From the NCBI GenBank assembly GCA_025358305.1, contig JANYJZ010000041.1, forward strand, positions 1-64,000: a DNA stretch of 64,000 nt, given 5' to 3'. The notes below the pieces were generated by a model. That model ran no database searches and was not told the origin of the DNA. It saw nothing but the letters and a program-made list of their open reading frames with translations. Position 1 is the stretch's first letter, and the number at the start of each line of letters is the position of its first letter. This stretch comes from Ignavibacteriota bacterium. GTDB taxonomy: Bacteria; Bacteroidota; Ignavibacteria; UBA10030; SZUA-254. The position numbers and the translations under genes were made by a program. Positions 18,386-29,700 of the stretch are shown here, one piece after another.

Positions 18386-19275
18386 CCCCTCCCAACGCCG
18401 CCGTCCGGCACTGGACGGTCCTTGCCCTCCTCGAATCGACCACGGGGGTCTTCACCGAGAGGGGCATCGACAGCCCGCGTCTCACCGCGGAGCTCCTTCT
18501 CGCTCATGTCCTGGGGCTCGACCGCATCGGCGTCTACACGCATTTTGACCGCCCCGTCGACTCGGGCGAGATCACCGCGTTCCGGGAACTCGTCCGGCGC
18601 AGGATCGCGCACGAACCGGTCCAGTACATCGTCGGTGAGTCGGGGTTCATGGGGCTCACCTTCGAAGTGAACCCTTCGGTCCTCATCCCGCGGCCCGAGA
18701 CGGAACTCCTGGTGGAACGGGTCGTCGCACTGGAACAGGAGAGCCCGGGAAGCGTCCGGCACCTCCTCGACATCGGCACCGGGTCGGGGAACATCGCGCT
18801 CGCCATCCTCAGGATGGTCGCGGAGGCCACGGCGGACGCGATCGACATCAGCGCTGCGGCGCTCGAGGTCGCGGGCCGCAACGCCGTCGCGCTCGGCTTG
18901 GCCGGACGCGTCCGGTTCCTGCCCGGCGACATCTTGGCCGACACATTGTCCGGCGCGCGCGCGCCCTACGACCTCGTCGTTGCCAATCCGCCCTACATCT
19001 CCGCCGATGAATACCGCTTGGTCGAGCCCGAGGTCCGGGACTTCGAGCCCGCGATCGCCACGACCGACGGAGGCGATGGGCTGACGTTCTATCGGGCCAT
19101 CGCCCGTCATTCCCAAACGCTTTTGCGTCCCGGCGGCTTCTGTTTGGTCGAGGTCGCGTACGACCAACATGCGGCGGTCATCGAGCTTTTCCAAGAAGCG
19201 GGCATGACCGATGTGGCGGCGTTCCCCGATTATCAGGGGATCATGCGGATCGTGTCGGCGCGGGGGCGTGCGTGA
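18373..19275 (+). CDS. prmC: Peptide chain release factor N5-glutamine methyltransferase
   Basis: A 300-residue class I SAM-dependent methyltransferase that methylates the Gln of the GGQ motif in RF1/RF2. Seen: an N-terminal helical domain, PVQYIVGE, VLIPRPETELLVE, the SAM-binding LDIGTGSGNIALAI and the catalytic VVANPPYI motif. The start is either ATG 18373, overlapping the phosphatase by 13 nt, or ATG 18382 in an ATGA overlap; both retain the whole family domain. It is translationally coupled to dtd downstream. Confidence 0.93.
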   Translation: MEAMTPPNAAVRHWTVLALLESTTGVFTERGIDSPRLTAELLLAHVLGLDRIGVYTHFDRPVDSGEITAFRELVRRRIAHEPVQYIVGESGFMGLTFEVNPSVLIPRPETELLVERVVALEQESPGSVRHLLDIGTGSGNIALAILRMVAEATADAIDISAAALEVAGRNAVALGLAGRVRFLPGDILADTLSGARAPYDLVVANPPYISADEYRLVEPEVRDFEPAIATTDGGDGLTFYRAIARHSQTLLRPGGFCLVEVAYDQHAAVIELFQEAGMTDVAAFPDYQGIMRIVSARGRA

Positions 19276-19730
19276 AGGCCCTCGTCCAGCGGGTTACGCA
19301 AGCAAGCGTGACGATCGCCGGAGTCCAACATTCCGTCATTGGCCCCGGCATGCTCATTCTTCTCGGCGTGAAGACGGACGACGCCCATGAGGGCGCGGCG
19401 TACCTCGCCGAGCGATGTGCGAACCTGCGTCTATTCGAGGACGCCCAAGGAAAGATGAACCGTTCGATCGTGGAGACGTCGGGCGAAGCGCTCGTCGTCT
19501 CGCAGTTCACGCTCTACGCTGATACCCGCAAGGGGAACCGTCCCGGGTTCACCGACGCAGCGCCGCCGGAACTCGCCCAGGCGCTCTACGAAGATTTCGT
19601 CCGCGAACTCCGCGGCCGGATCGGCGACGCGAAGGTCGCGACGGGGGTCTTCCGCTCTGCGATGCAGGTGCAGCTCGTGAACGACGGACCCGTGACGCTC
19701 CTCGTCGAAAGCAACAAACAGACACCATAA
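19272..19730 (+). CDS. dtd: D-aminoacyl-tRNA deacylase
   Basis: A 152-residue DTD-family enzyme that hydrolyses D-amino acids (and glycine) mischarged on tRNA. Signature segments are MKALVQRVTQASV, GPGMLILLGV, VSQFTLYADTRKGNRP (catalytic loop) and VQLVNDGPVTLLVES near the end, the cross-subunit Gly-Pro loop region. The GTG start forms a GTGA overlap with prmC. Length is typical for the family. Confidence 0.94.
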   Translation: MKALVQRVTQASVTIAGVQHSVIGPGMLILLGVKTDDAHEGAAYLAERCANLRLFEDAQGKMNRSIVETSGEALVVSQFTLYADTRKGNRPGFTDAAPPELAQALYEDFVRELRGRIGDAKVATGVFRSAMQVQLVNDGPVTLLVESNKQTP

Positions 19731-19746
19731 AGAAAGAGCAATCACG

Positions 19747-20463
19747 ATGCTGACACTCCTCGTCGGACTATTCATGCTACTCCACCCTCAGGCCCTGACG
19801 GCTGAGACCATGGAACATTTCATCATCCGGCACGACCGGACGATCCCCGCGAAGGTCGTCCGAGCGCTCGGAAAGGCCATGGAGGCCGAGTACGACCGTT
19901 CGAGCCAGGCGCTCGGGATCACCCTGTCGCGCAAGATCCCGGTCGTCATCTACACCTCGGAGCTCCGGTTCAAGTCGGACTCACATTCTCTTGCCTTTGA
20001 CGACGGGGACGCGAAGAACGGCACGATCCACCTGTCGTATCCGGTGCTGAAGAAGGACCGGGACCTCTGGGAAGGGCTCATCGCTCGGGTCGTCTCGAAG
20101 GCCTTGATCGCCGAGGTGGTCTACTGTCCTCCGTGGCTCGCGGACGCCTACGGGCTTCGGGCCGGCGGCCAGACGCACCGGTTCGCGGACCCCGCGAGGG
20201 TCGCGATCGCGAGCTTCGGCGACCTGTTCGAGGAGTACAACAGGGCGGACCGGCCGCGCGACGTGAAGGAGGTCTTCGCGAAGCTCGGGTTCACGATCGA
20301 TTTCTTGGTCGAACGCTTCGGCGAGAAGAAGGTCCGGGACGTCTTCGCGCAGTTCCGCACCGGCAAGGACGCGGAGGAGATCTTCGCGTCGACCTTCGGG
20401 GAGCCTGTCCATGTCACCGAACAGGCATGGGCGGCGGCCCTGCGCGCATCCGCGAGAAAATGA
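19747..20463 (+). CDS. Exported peptidase-MA-like protein lacking the HExxH motif
   Basis: A 238-residue protein with a short signal-like N-terminus (MLTLLVGLFMLLHPQALTAE). The middle resembles the gluzincin 'peptidase MA-like' fold: an IPVVIYTSELRF strand, then a helix where HExxH is expected (LIARVVSKALIAEVV, no His) and a PPWLADAYGLRAGG segment corresponding to the usual P.WL.EG..EY. No zinc ligands are conserved, so it is probably catalytically dead or only distantly related. Its stop overlaps the next start (ATGA), implying co-translation with the alkaline-phosphatase-superfamily gene. Function unknown. Confidence 0.6.
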   Translation: MLTLLVGLFMLLHPQALTAETMEHFIIRHDRTIPAKVVRALGKAMEAEYDRSSQALGITLSRKIPVVIYTSELRFKSDSHSLAFDDGDAKNGTIHLSYPVLKKDRDLWEGLIARVVSKALIAEVVYCPPWLADAYGLRAGGQTHRFADPARVAIASFGDLFEEYNRADRPRDVKEVFAKLGFTIDFLVERFGEKKVRDVFAQFRTGKDAEEIFASTFGEPVHVTEQAWAAALRASARK

Positions 20464-21383
20464 AGGGTCGGCGGCCTCGGGTGATTTTCCTGTTCGTCGA
20501 CGGGGTCGGGATCGGCTCCGCCGACCCCGGGCGCAACCCGTTCGCGTCCCAGGCCCTCCCGGTCTTCCGGGAACTCGCCGGGGGGAGGATGCTTCGACTG
20601 CGCGATGCACGGCGTTTCGGGAAAGGCTCGTCCTGCGTCCCGGTGAACGCCACCTTGGGTGTCGCCGGATTGCCGCAAAGCGGGACCGGTCAGACGGCGC
20701 TCCTGACGGGCGTCAATGCGCCAAAGTTCATCGGCAAGCATTTCGGGCCGTATCCGTTTTCCACGCTCCGGCCTTTGCTGGCCGAGCGGAATATCTTCGT
20801 TCGGCTTCAGAGGAGTGGCCAACATGTCGGGTATGCGAACGCGTTCCCGCACCGGTACTTTGAATATATGGCCGCGCGCCCGGCGATGCGGGCCGCCGTC
20901 TCGTCCGCGTGGCTCGCCACGGGCCTTCCGCTGAACACGGCCGACCGGCTCGCCCGAGGCGAGGCACTCTCGGCCGATATCACCTCGGAGCGTTGGAACA
21001 GCCGCGGTTTTCCCGCCGCGCCCGTCTTGACGCCCGCGGAAGCGGGAAAGCGCCTCGCGAGGCTCTCACGGGACCATGACTTTCTCCTCTTTGAGTATTA
21101 TGAGACAGATCATGCGGGGCACTCCGGCTTGATGGAAGAGGCGCACGCCGTCCTGACACGACTGGACGCATTCCTGGGAGGGATTCTCGCGTCGATGGAC
21201 CACGCATCGACGCTCTTGCTTCTGACGAGCGACCATGGCAACCTCGAGGACCTCTCGACGAAGAGCCATACCCGGAACCCCGTCCCGCTGATCGCGGCGG
21301 GCGCAAGGCACGCGGAGTTCGTCCGGACCATCCGGTCGCTCACAGACGTGACGCCGGCGATCGTGCGGTTGCTCTCGAACTAA
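20460..21383 (+). CDS. Alkaline phosphatase/iPGM-superfamily metalloenzyme
   Basis: A 307-residue enzyme of the metalloenzyme superfamily that includes cofactor-independent phosphoglycerate mutase and phosphopentomutase. Seen: VIFLFVDGVGIG at the N-terminus (first metal Asp), the nucleophile segment LPQSGTGQTALLTGVNA, YYETDHAGHSG and LLTSDHGNLED supplying metal-binding His and Asp residues. It is shorter than iPGM (~510) and lacks that enzyme's inserted domain, so the substrate is uncertain. The ATG at 20460 overlaps the previous stop (ATGA). Confidence 0.78.
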   Translation: MKGRRPRVIFLFVDGVGIGSADPGRNPFASQALPVFRELAGGRMLRLRDARRFGKGSSCVPVNATLGVAGLPQSGTGQTALLTGVNAPKFIGKHFGPYPFSTLRPLLAERNIFVRLQRSGQHVGYANAFPHRYFEYMAARPAMRAAVSSAWLATGLPLNTADRLARGEALSADITSERWNSRGFPAAPVLTPAEAGKRLARLSRDHDFLLFEYYETDHAGHSGLMEEAHAVLTRLDAFLGGILASMDHASTLLLLTSDHGNLEDLSTKSHTRNPVPLIAAGARHAEFVRTIRSLTDVTPAIVRLLSN

Positions 21384-21446
21384 CACAGGCGACATCTTCA
21401 GCGTCACCGTCTCATCTTCCGAGAGACGTTCAGGGAGGCTTCACCC

Positions 21447-23849
21447 ATGTTTCGATACCGTCCCGCGATGAAGTTCGCGGTGCCGCTCGCATGCGGCATC
21501 ATCATCGGCTGGGAGTGGGCGTTCCCGCTGTGGGTCCCGCTCTCGGCCGCGGCCTTTGGCGCCGCGCTCTTGTACCTGTTCCGCAACTCGCCGCAGGTAT
21601 CAGGCCTCGCGCTGACAGCGCTCATCTTTTTCGCGGGGCTCGCAAAGATCACGTACGACGCGGGTAGTTCGGAGCCGGACAATGTCGGCGGGGCCGCCGC
21701 GTACCATCACCCCGTGCTCCTTTCCGGACGCCTGGTGGAACCTCCACGCTTCTCGCCGCGCGCGGTACATTTCGTGCTGGACGCTGAGACGCTCTGGATC
21801 GAACAGCGCTCATGCCCCGTCGCCGGGGGCGTCCTGGTGACGGTGCGCCGGGGAAAGGGCTACGATTCACTCCTTGCTCGGCTGACGTATGGCCGGGAGA
21901 TGACCGTGTCAGGGCTCCTGACGCCGCCCGAGGGGATGCGCAACCCTGGCGAATTCGACCGGGCCGCCTATCTCCGGCTCAACGACGTCTTCGCCGAGAT
22001 GTTCATCCAAAAACGCGACACGATCATCGCCCCCGGCGCTGTGAGCGCGCCGTCGCTCCTCGCTCGCTGGGTCTACCCGGCCCGGAGGTGGGTCGGAAGG
22101 GTGCTCGACCATTACTTCCGGGGGGAGGAGGCCGAGTTCCTCAAAGGGCTCATCATTGGTGAGAGGAGCGACATCAGCTTCGAGGTGAAGAGCGCGTTTA
22201 TCAGCGCGGGCGTCATGCACATCTTGGCCGTCTCTGGCCTTCATGTCGTCATCGTGTCGATGATGCTTCTGGTGATACTGGAGATCTTGCGGGTGCCGCA
22301 AAAAGTCCGGCTCATCCTCATGGGGCTCATTCTCACGTACTATACATTTTTCACCGGAGCGTCGGCGTCGGTGGCCCGGTCGGTCCTCATGGCCCTCGTC
22401 CTCCTGTTCGCCCCCTGGACCGAGCGCAAGGCGGACGTCTACAACGCGCTCGCCTTTTCGGCGATCGTGGTCCTGTTGGCCGATGCGCGGCAGCTCTTCC
22501 AGCCGGGGTTCCAGCTCTCGTACGTCGCCGTCTTCTCGCTCGTCTACCTCTATCCGAAGGTCGCCCGTATCGGCACGCTCCTCCCGGAACGCCTTCAGCA
22601 TTCGAAGATCCTTGGGGCTCTCGGTGCGGGGTTGGGCGTCTCGGTCGCGGCGGGGCTCGGGACGATCCCGTTTGGGGCGTATTATTTCGGGAAGATCTCC
22701 TTGGTCGGCGTCGTGGCGAATCTCGTCATCGTGCCCCTGTCGAACCTCATCCTCTGCCTCGGCATGCTGACGGTGGCCTTGGCTCCCGTTTCGGCGTGGC
22801 TTGCGGGCGTCTACGCCGCCGCGACGTCGCTCTCGACCTGGCTCCTCTTGCGGAGCGTCGAATTCTTCGCCCGAGTGCCCTACGCGTTCGTCGCCGGGCG
22901 CTTCGGCGCGGGGTTCTTCGTCGTGTCGTACGGGCTCCTTGCCCTCGGCCTGAACATCGGCCGTCCCGAGCGCAGGCCGGCAGCACTCCTCGGAACCCTC
23001 CTCGCGCTCAACGCGCTCGTCTTCGCCTCCGCGTTCGATGGACGAGAACCGGGGCTCCGGGTGACGATGGTCGACGTGGGACAAGGCGATGCGATCCTCG
23101 TGCAACTGCCCGAAGGCCACGCGATCCTCGTTGATGCGGGGCCGAGACTCAATGGCGCCGATGCGGGGGAGCGGTTCCTGTTGCCCTACCTGCGCTACCG
23201 TGGCGTGGATCGGCTCGACGCCGTGGTGGTGAGCCATCCGCACGGGGACCACCTCGGCGGCGTGCCCGCGGTCCTCCGGCACCTCCCCGTGGGGATGGTC
23301 TTCGACTGCGGCTCGGCGCTCCAAGGTGCCCTCCCGGCGGAATATGCACATCTCATCGACTCGCTCGGTCTCGCGCACCGTAACGTCCGTCGGGGGGAGC
23401 GGTTGGATCTCGTCCCCTCGGTTCGATGTTACGTCCTGTCGCCCGGTGAGGGAAGCGCGCCTGACGATACGCTCGACAACCATGCGGTCAACAACCAGTC
23501 GGTCGTCCTGCGCATCGTCTACGGCCGCACGTCGATCCTCCTTTCGGGCGATGCGGAGGTGGGAGTGGAGGAGGAGATCGCGGAGCGCTACGCCACGTTC
23601 CTCAAAAGCGACATCCTGAAGACCGGCCACCACGGGAGCAAGACGTCGAGTTCGGATCCCTATCTCGATGCCGTCAAGCCCGCGGTCGCCATGATCTCGG
23701 TCGGGGCGCGCAACACGTTCGGGCATCCGTCACCGGGGGTCTTGGCGCGCCTTGTCGGCCGGGGTGTGCGCATCCTGAGAACCGACCGGGAGGGGGCGGT
23801 GATACTCGAATCGGACGGCGCGCTATGGCACGAGGTCGCCTGGCGCTAG
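21447..23849 (+). CDS. comEC: ComEC/Rec2 family DNA-uptake channel protein
   Basis: An 800-residue membrane protein with the full ComEC plan. There is an N-terminal membrane and soluble DUF4131-like part (~1-220), the Competence domain with multiple helices (~225-500, including FLKGLIIGERSDIS and GVMHILAVSGLHVVIVS), and a C-terminal metallo-beta-lactamase-like domain (~530-800) with VVVSHPHGDHLGG, LLSGDAEV and LKTGHHGSKTSSS. It should conduct single-stranded DNA across the inner membrane during natural transformation; the C-terminal domain is a proposed nuclease. The ATG has GGGAGG 8 nt upstream. No other competence gene is nearby. Confidence 0.93.
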   Translation: MFRYRPAMKFAVPLACGIIIGWEWAFPLWVPLSAAAFGAALLYLFRNSPQVSGLALTALIFFAGLAKITYDAGSSEPDNVGGAAAYHHPVLLSGRLVEPPRFSPRAVHFVLDAETLWIEQRSCPVAGGVLVTVRRGKGYDSLLARLTYGREMTVSGLLTPPEGMRNPGEFDRAAYLRLNDVFAEMFIQKRDTIIAPGAVSAPSLLARWVYPARRWVGRVLDHYFRGEEAEFLKGLIIGERSDISFEVKSAFISAGVMHILAVSGLHVVIVSMMLLVILEILRVPQKVRLILMGLILTYYTFFTGASASVARSVLMALVLLFAPWTERKADVYNALAFSAIVVLLADARQLFQPGFQLSYVAVFSLVYLYPKVARIGTLLPERLQHSKILGALGAGLGVSVAAGLGTIPFGAYYFGKISLVGVVANLVIVPLSNLILCLGMLTVALAPVSAWLAGVYAAATSLSTWLLLRSVEFFARVPYAFVAGRFGAGFFVVSYGLLALGLNIGRPERRPAALLGTLLALNALVFASAFDGREPGLRVTMVDVGQGDAILVQLPEGHAILVDAGPRLNGADAGERFLLPYLRYRGVDRLDAVVVSHPHGDHLGGVPAVLRHLPVGMVFDCGSALQGALPAEYAHLIDSLGLAHRNVRRGERLDLVPSVRCYVLSPGEGSAPDDTLDNHAVNNQSVVLRIVYGRTSILLSGDAEVGVEEEIAERYATFLKSDILKTGHHGSKTSSSDPYLDAVKPAVAMISVGARNTFGHPSPGVLARLVGRGVRILRTDREGAVILESDGALWHEVAWR

Positions 23850-23856
23850 GACGCCC

Positions 23857-23885
23857 TTGAATCTCTCTCCATGTTTGCGTATGTT
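23857..23885 (+). promoter_or_regulatory. Candidate sigma70-type promoter for methylmalonyl-CoA mutase
   Basis: TTGAAT (23857-23862), a 17-nt spacer and TATGTT (23880-23885) lie just after comEC. Transcription from here would give a leader of about 20 nt carrying the GAGGTGG ribosome-binding site, which leaves no room for a cobalamin riboswitch. Confidence 0.5.
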
Positions 23886-23911
23886 TGTGATTATTTTAGA
23901 GGTGGACGCGT

Positions 23912-25552
<1,641 letters not shown>

Positions 25553-25571
25553 GGACCCGAAAGGCATACAC

Positions 25572-25955
25572 ATGACGGACGAGACCACACATCCCACATA
25601 CGCCAACGGCAAGATCTGCTACATCGAGATACCCTCGGCCGACGTCGGCCGGTCGGCGGCGTTCTACACGAAGATCTTCGGCTGGCGGACGCGGCGGCGC
25701 ACGGACGGTCATCTTGCGTTCGACGACACGGCAGGGGAGGTGAGCGGCACCTGGGTTACGGGAAGAAAGGCCGTAGCGGCAACCGGCATTCTCATCTACA
25801 TTATGGTGGACAACATGTCACTGGCGCTCGACGCAATCACCGCCAACGGCGGGACGGTCACTCAGCCGATGGGCATGGATGCGCCGGAGATCACCGCCCG
25901 GTTCCAAGACCCGGACGGAAACGTCTTCGGGCTCTACCAGCAGCCGAAGAAATGA
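25572..25955 (+). CDS. VOC (glyoxalase/bleomycin-resistance) family protein
   Basis: A 127-residue vicinal-oxygen-chelate protein with the paired beta-alpha-beta-beta-beta modules: ICYIEIPSADVGRSAAFYTKIFGW at the start and ARFQDPDGNVFGLYQQ at the end. It resembles the small uncharacterised glyoxalase-like members often annotated as VOC family protein; the substrate is unknown. The ATG at 25572 is preferred to the GTG/ATG codons that overlap the mutase gene. It begins 19 nt after the mutase stop, so they are probably co-transcribed, but it does not look like methylmalonyl-CoA epimerase. Confidence 0.85.
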   Translation: MTDETTHPTYANGKICYIEIPSADVGRSAAFYTKIFGWRTRRRTDGHLAFDDTAGEVSGTWVTGRKAVAATGILIYIMVDNMSLALDAITANGGTVTQPMGMDAPEITARFQDPDGNVFGLYQQPKK

Positions 25956-26014
25956 TGTCTACCGGCACCATGTCGATCACGGAAAGGGTGGCAATGCCAC
26001 CTCACTCAAGGCGC

Positions 26015-26623
26015 ATGCGTATCGTGACGCCGGTGCGCTATCCGTGGGTGCTCCTCATGCTGACACTCTCCCTCCACGCTTGCACCACCAAGCCCGCCAA
26101 CCCTTCGGGATGGACGGCCGTCGAGTCGACCGTCGGCGGGTTCAAGATCTCCCTGCCCGCGTCGTGGAAATGGATCTCCATGAACCCCGCCCAAACAGAT
26201 TCCACCATCAATGCGATCACGCGAGATCCCGCGGAACGATCGGGCATGACGAAGTTCGCGCTCGACCGGAGGGACCATCATGTGAATTTCCTTGCGGTCG
26301 ACCCGCCGCTCAAGGCCACGCTCCAACTCACCATCCTGCTGAACGAGGAAGGTCTCTCACTCGACTCCTTGGCCCGTATGTTGCGGCCCGCCATGGAGCA
26401 ACATGGCCTCTCCGGCGCCTACAAAGAAGTGGAGATCAATAGCGCCGAAGCTCAAGAGGTCATCGACTCGACATCGGCGAGTTATACGCTTCAGGTGCTG
26501 GTGAAGGGATCGCTCCACCGGGTCTACCTCCTCACCCTCGGCACCGAAGGTTCGGAGATCGACCATTACGGTCCGATGATCCGGGCCATCTCCCGGAAGT
26601 TCGAGGTCGTGACGCAACGCTAG
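26015..26623 (+). CDS. Putative lipoprotein of unknown function
   Basis: From the ATG at 26015 the product is 202 residues with a lipoprotein signal ending in a lipobox (LSLHAC, Cys at residue ~23). The mature part begins with an FKISLPASWKWISM element followed by a globular domain resembling proteins that describe themselves as PsbP-like or stress-response lipoproteins; similarity is too weak for a function. An earlier ATG at 25952 overlaps the VOC stop (ATGA) and would add 21 residues before the signal; the shorter form gives the more normal signal peptide. Confidence 0.65.
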   Translation: MRIVTPVRYPWVLLMLTLSLHACTTKPANPSGWTAVESTVGGFKISLPASWKWISMNPAQTDSTINAITRDPAERSGMTKFALDRRDHHVNFLAVDPPLKATLQLTILLNEEGLSLDSLARMLRPAMEQHGLSGAYKEVEINSAEAQEVIDSTSASYTLQVLVKGSLHRVYLLTLGTEGSEIDHYGPMIRAISRKFEVVTQR

Positions 26624-26727
26624 TCCGACCGTGCGAACCCGGCAATTCTCACCCGGGGCGCGTTTATTTGCGGTCCGGGACCCTGATCAACGGCTCCGAC
26701 AGTTCGCGCTACGAACGTCTCGAAACG

Positions 26728-26763
26728 TGAACGGCGATCCTTGGACTCTCGGATCGCCGTTCA
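26728..26763. terminator. Hairpin between convergent genes
   Basis: A perfect 13-bp stem, TGAACGGCGATCC pairing with GGATCGCCGTTCA, has a 10-nt loop and sits between the convergent lipoprotein and T9SS genes. T-runs are weak on both sides, so it is a likely bidirectional terminator or RNA-end stabiliser. Nothing else is seen in this gap. Confidence 0.6.
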
Positions 26764-26790
26764 TCTATCCACCCACGGATCACATCAAAT

Positions 26791-29700
26791 CTACTTCGTG
26801 AGCATCATCTTCTTGATGTCGGTGAATGTCCCGGCGGTCAAGCGATAGAAATACATGCCACTGGGCAACCTGCTCGCGTCGAACTCCGCAGACTTGAAAC
26901 CGGCCTCTTCGAACCCGTCAAGAACCGTCATCACCTGTCGTCCAAGTATGTCGTACACCTTCAAGGTGACATAGACGTCCGTGGGAAGTGCGTACTCGAC
27001 TCTCGTGGTCGGGTTGAACGGGTTCGGGAAGTTCTGTGCGAGGGCGAACGTGAGCGGTTTGGTGTGTGCTTCCACGGGCCTCTCGCTGGCGAAGGCATCG
27101 CCGCCGCCGCAGTTTGTGGCAGTGGTGAACGTAAATAACGTGCTGACGCCGAAGATGTCCGGACACGATGCATATTTCGACGCGACGGTCCAGCCGTACG
27201 CCGTGCTCGCCAGGAGCGTATTGACGACGAGGGAATTGGTCGAACTGTAGTAGATCGTTCCTCGCAGAGTGATCTGATACTGTGTCGCGTTCGGCACTGC
27301 TGTCCACTGCAGCGTGACCGGAGCACAGACAAGATTGGCCCCGTCCGGAGGGAACGTGAGCGTCGGCGCCCCGAGGGCACTCACCGTCGTGAAAGCGGAA
27401 GCCGCGGATTCATTGCAGCCGTAATAGTTGGCGGCAGAAACTTTCCAGAGGTAGGCCGTCCCGGCGTTGAGCACCGGGGACATCGACGTTTGACTGGTCG
27501 AGTAGAGAATCCAATTGGCGCCTCCGTCACTCGACAGGCGGACGTCGTAGAGGACCGTGCCCGAGACTGCGGTCCATGACAGGGGGGCCGTTTTGCAGAC
27601 AGCGTTATCATTGTTGACCGGGGTTAGGAGCGTCGGTGCGGTCGCGGGAGGCTGGCCGGACGTGAAATTGTAGATCGTGAATGAGTAGGTGGTGGACCAC
27701 GGACCCTCCCCAAATGAATTCACGCCCGCCGCTCTCCACCAGTACTGCGTGTTCGTCCCGCTGAAACTCAGTAGATTCGAACTCTGCGTGACTTCCGCGA
27801 CAATACAGGCAAAGTTCACATCATTGGCAACCTGAATGTGGTAGCTGCATGCGCCGGTCGTCGACGCACCCACGACGAGGGTCGTCGGCGTCGTCACACC
27901 CTGCCCGTTTCCGGGGACCGCGAGCGACACCTGGGGCGGGGGCGCGCAGGCGTAGGTCGTGAAACTGTAGAGGGCCGATGTCGCAGATCCCACGCAATTA
28001 TTCGCCGTGAGCTTCCAGGCGTACGGCTGGTTGCAGACGACGGGGAGGTTCTCCGAATAGACCACCGACGAAAAATGCTTGGGCCCGTAACCTGAAAGCC
28101 AGCTCGCTCCTCCATTGGTCGAGACCCACAGGTCAAGATTGCTCGTGTTGTTCGAGAGGCTCCAATTGAGATTCACATACCCCGTGCACCAGTTCACATT
28201 GGTCGCGGTGTTTGCAGGGCCCGACAGAATCGGAGTGCTGGGAGGGGAGGCGGTGGTGAAGCTCCTGCAGGATTGTCCCGTCCCGAAGAAATTGCCTGCG
28301 GTCACGCACCATGCGTACGTCAAGTTTGCGGCGCAGACCGGTGCCACGAACGGATCGGAGGAAGCCGTACCGAGAAGATTGTCATTTTGATCGACGATGG
28401 TACCATTGGCGTGTGTCACGGTCATATTCAGCGTTATGGCGTTGTTCATCGCTGTCCACTGCAGCGGGGACCCTGACGAGCAACAGCTGTAGTTCAAATA
28501 ATTATTCGTCGGCCAGATGGGTGCCGGCGCCGGGATGGCGCCCAGATATACGCCTTGCGTCGTCGAAGCGTAGATGGATTTCGCAGCGACGTCTACGCTG
28601 AGGCTGTTCTCCGGAGGCGGTATGACGGACTCCGTGCCCGGCAAGACGGTCCACGTCGAGCCGCCGTTCGAGGATTTATAGATCGCGGTAAGCACCGGAT
28701 AACCGCCAGGCGACGATGCAGAGACGAAGAGGTGCAACCCGTCGCTTTGCGTTGGATCCAGAACGACGGACGTTACGCCGGTCACTCCACTTCGCAGGAC
28801 CGGACTCGAGCCGTAGTTGGATGACTGATACAGGTTCCCGAGGTTGTCGCAGAAATACACATATTGAGACGCAGTCGAGTTCACGGCGACACATTTGACG
28901 TTATAATTCGCAGCGACGCTGGTAAAACTGACGCCGCCATTGGTCGAAGACAATAATCCGATGGCATTGCCGCAGCCGGCGTAGACCCGAGCGAGCGTTC
29001 CTCCGGAATTATCGATCGCTATCGAATTGACCGGAACGGACGGGCTCCCACCGAGCAATATAGGGGACCATGATGAGCCGTTGTCCGTACTACGGAAGTA
29101 ATTATACTGTGTCGCACCGCCGACGCCGGCGAACGCGATCGCCGATCCCGAGGCCTGATCGTGGGCAAGACAGAGGATATTCGTCCCATGCGAGAGCGTC
29201 AGCGACCAGGTTGTACCGCCGTCATTGGTCACGTACGCCTGCCCGGAGCTTGCGCCGGGAAGATCGAGCGACCCGCCGATATACGCGTTGTTGACGTTGT
29301 TGGAATCGACGGCCGCAGCATGCCCTTTAAAGAGATCGAGAGAGAAGACCCGCGACCAGGCACCGCCGGCATACTTGAACCCTCCCGTAGAGTCGAGCGT
29401 GGCCGCGAGGGCGGTGCCATTGGAAGCACCGACAGTGGCGACATTGGAGAGCGATGATCCGGTGCTCTTGAGAGTCCAGGCAGACCAGGCGCCGCTGGTG
29501 CGAGTACGGGAATAGACGGAATTACATGTCGCAATGTAGACGGTGATGCTGCCGGCCGGATCGGTCTGGTCGAACCCGATCTGATGGACGCATCGCCCGT
29601 CGGGACCCAATCCTGCACTTGCGTCGGACCAGCTCGACCCGTTGTTTTCGCTCATCCAAATCCCGTTATCGGTTCCAGCGTACATGAGGTTCGGATCAAT

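Noticed and set aside
23850-23911. Possible cobalamin riboswitch upstream of the B12-dependent mutase
   Set aside because: Only 62 bp lie between the genes, too short for a riboswitch, and no B12-box-like sequence was seen.
25572-25955. Methylmalonyl-CoA epimerase next to the mutase
   Set aside because: It is a VOC protein, but its conserved segments do not resemble the epimerase (different metal-ligand spacing as far as can be judged) and it looks like the general glyoxalase-like group.
26624-26790. Small gene in the convergent gap
   Set aside because: No frame with a start, ribosome-binding site and plausible composition was found; only the hairpin at 26728-26763 stands out.
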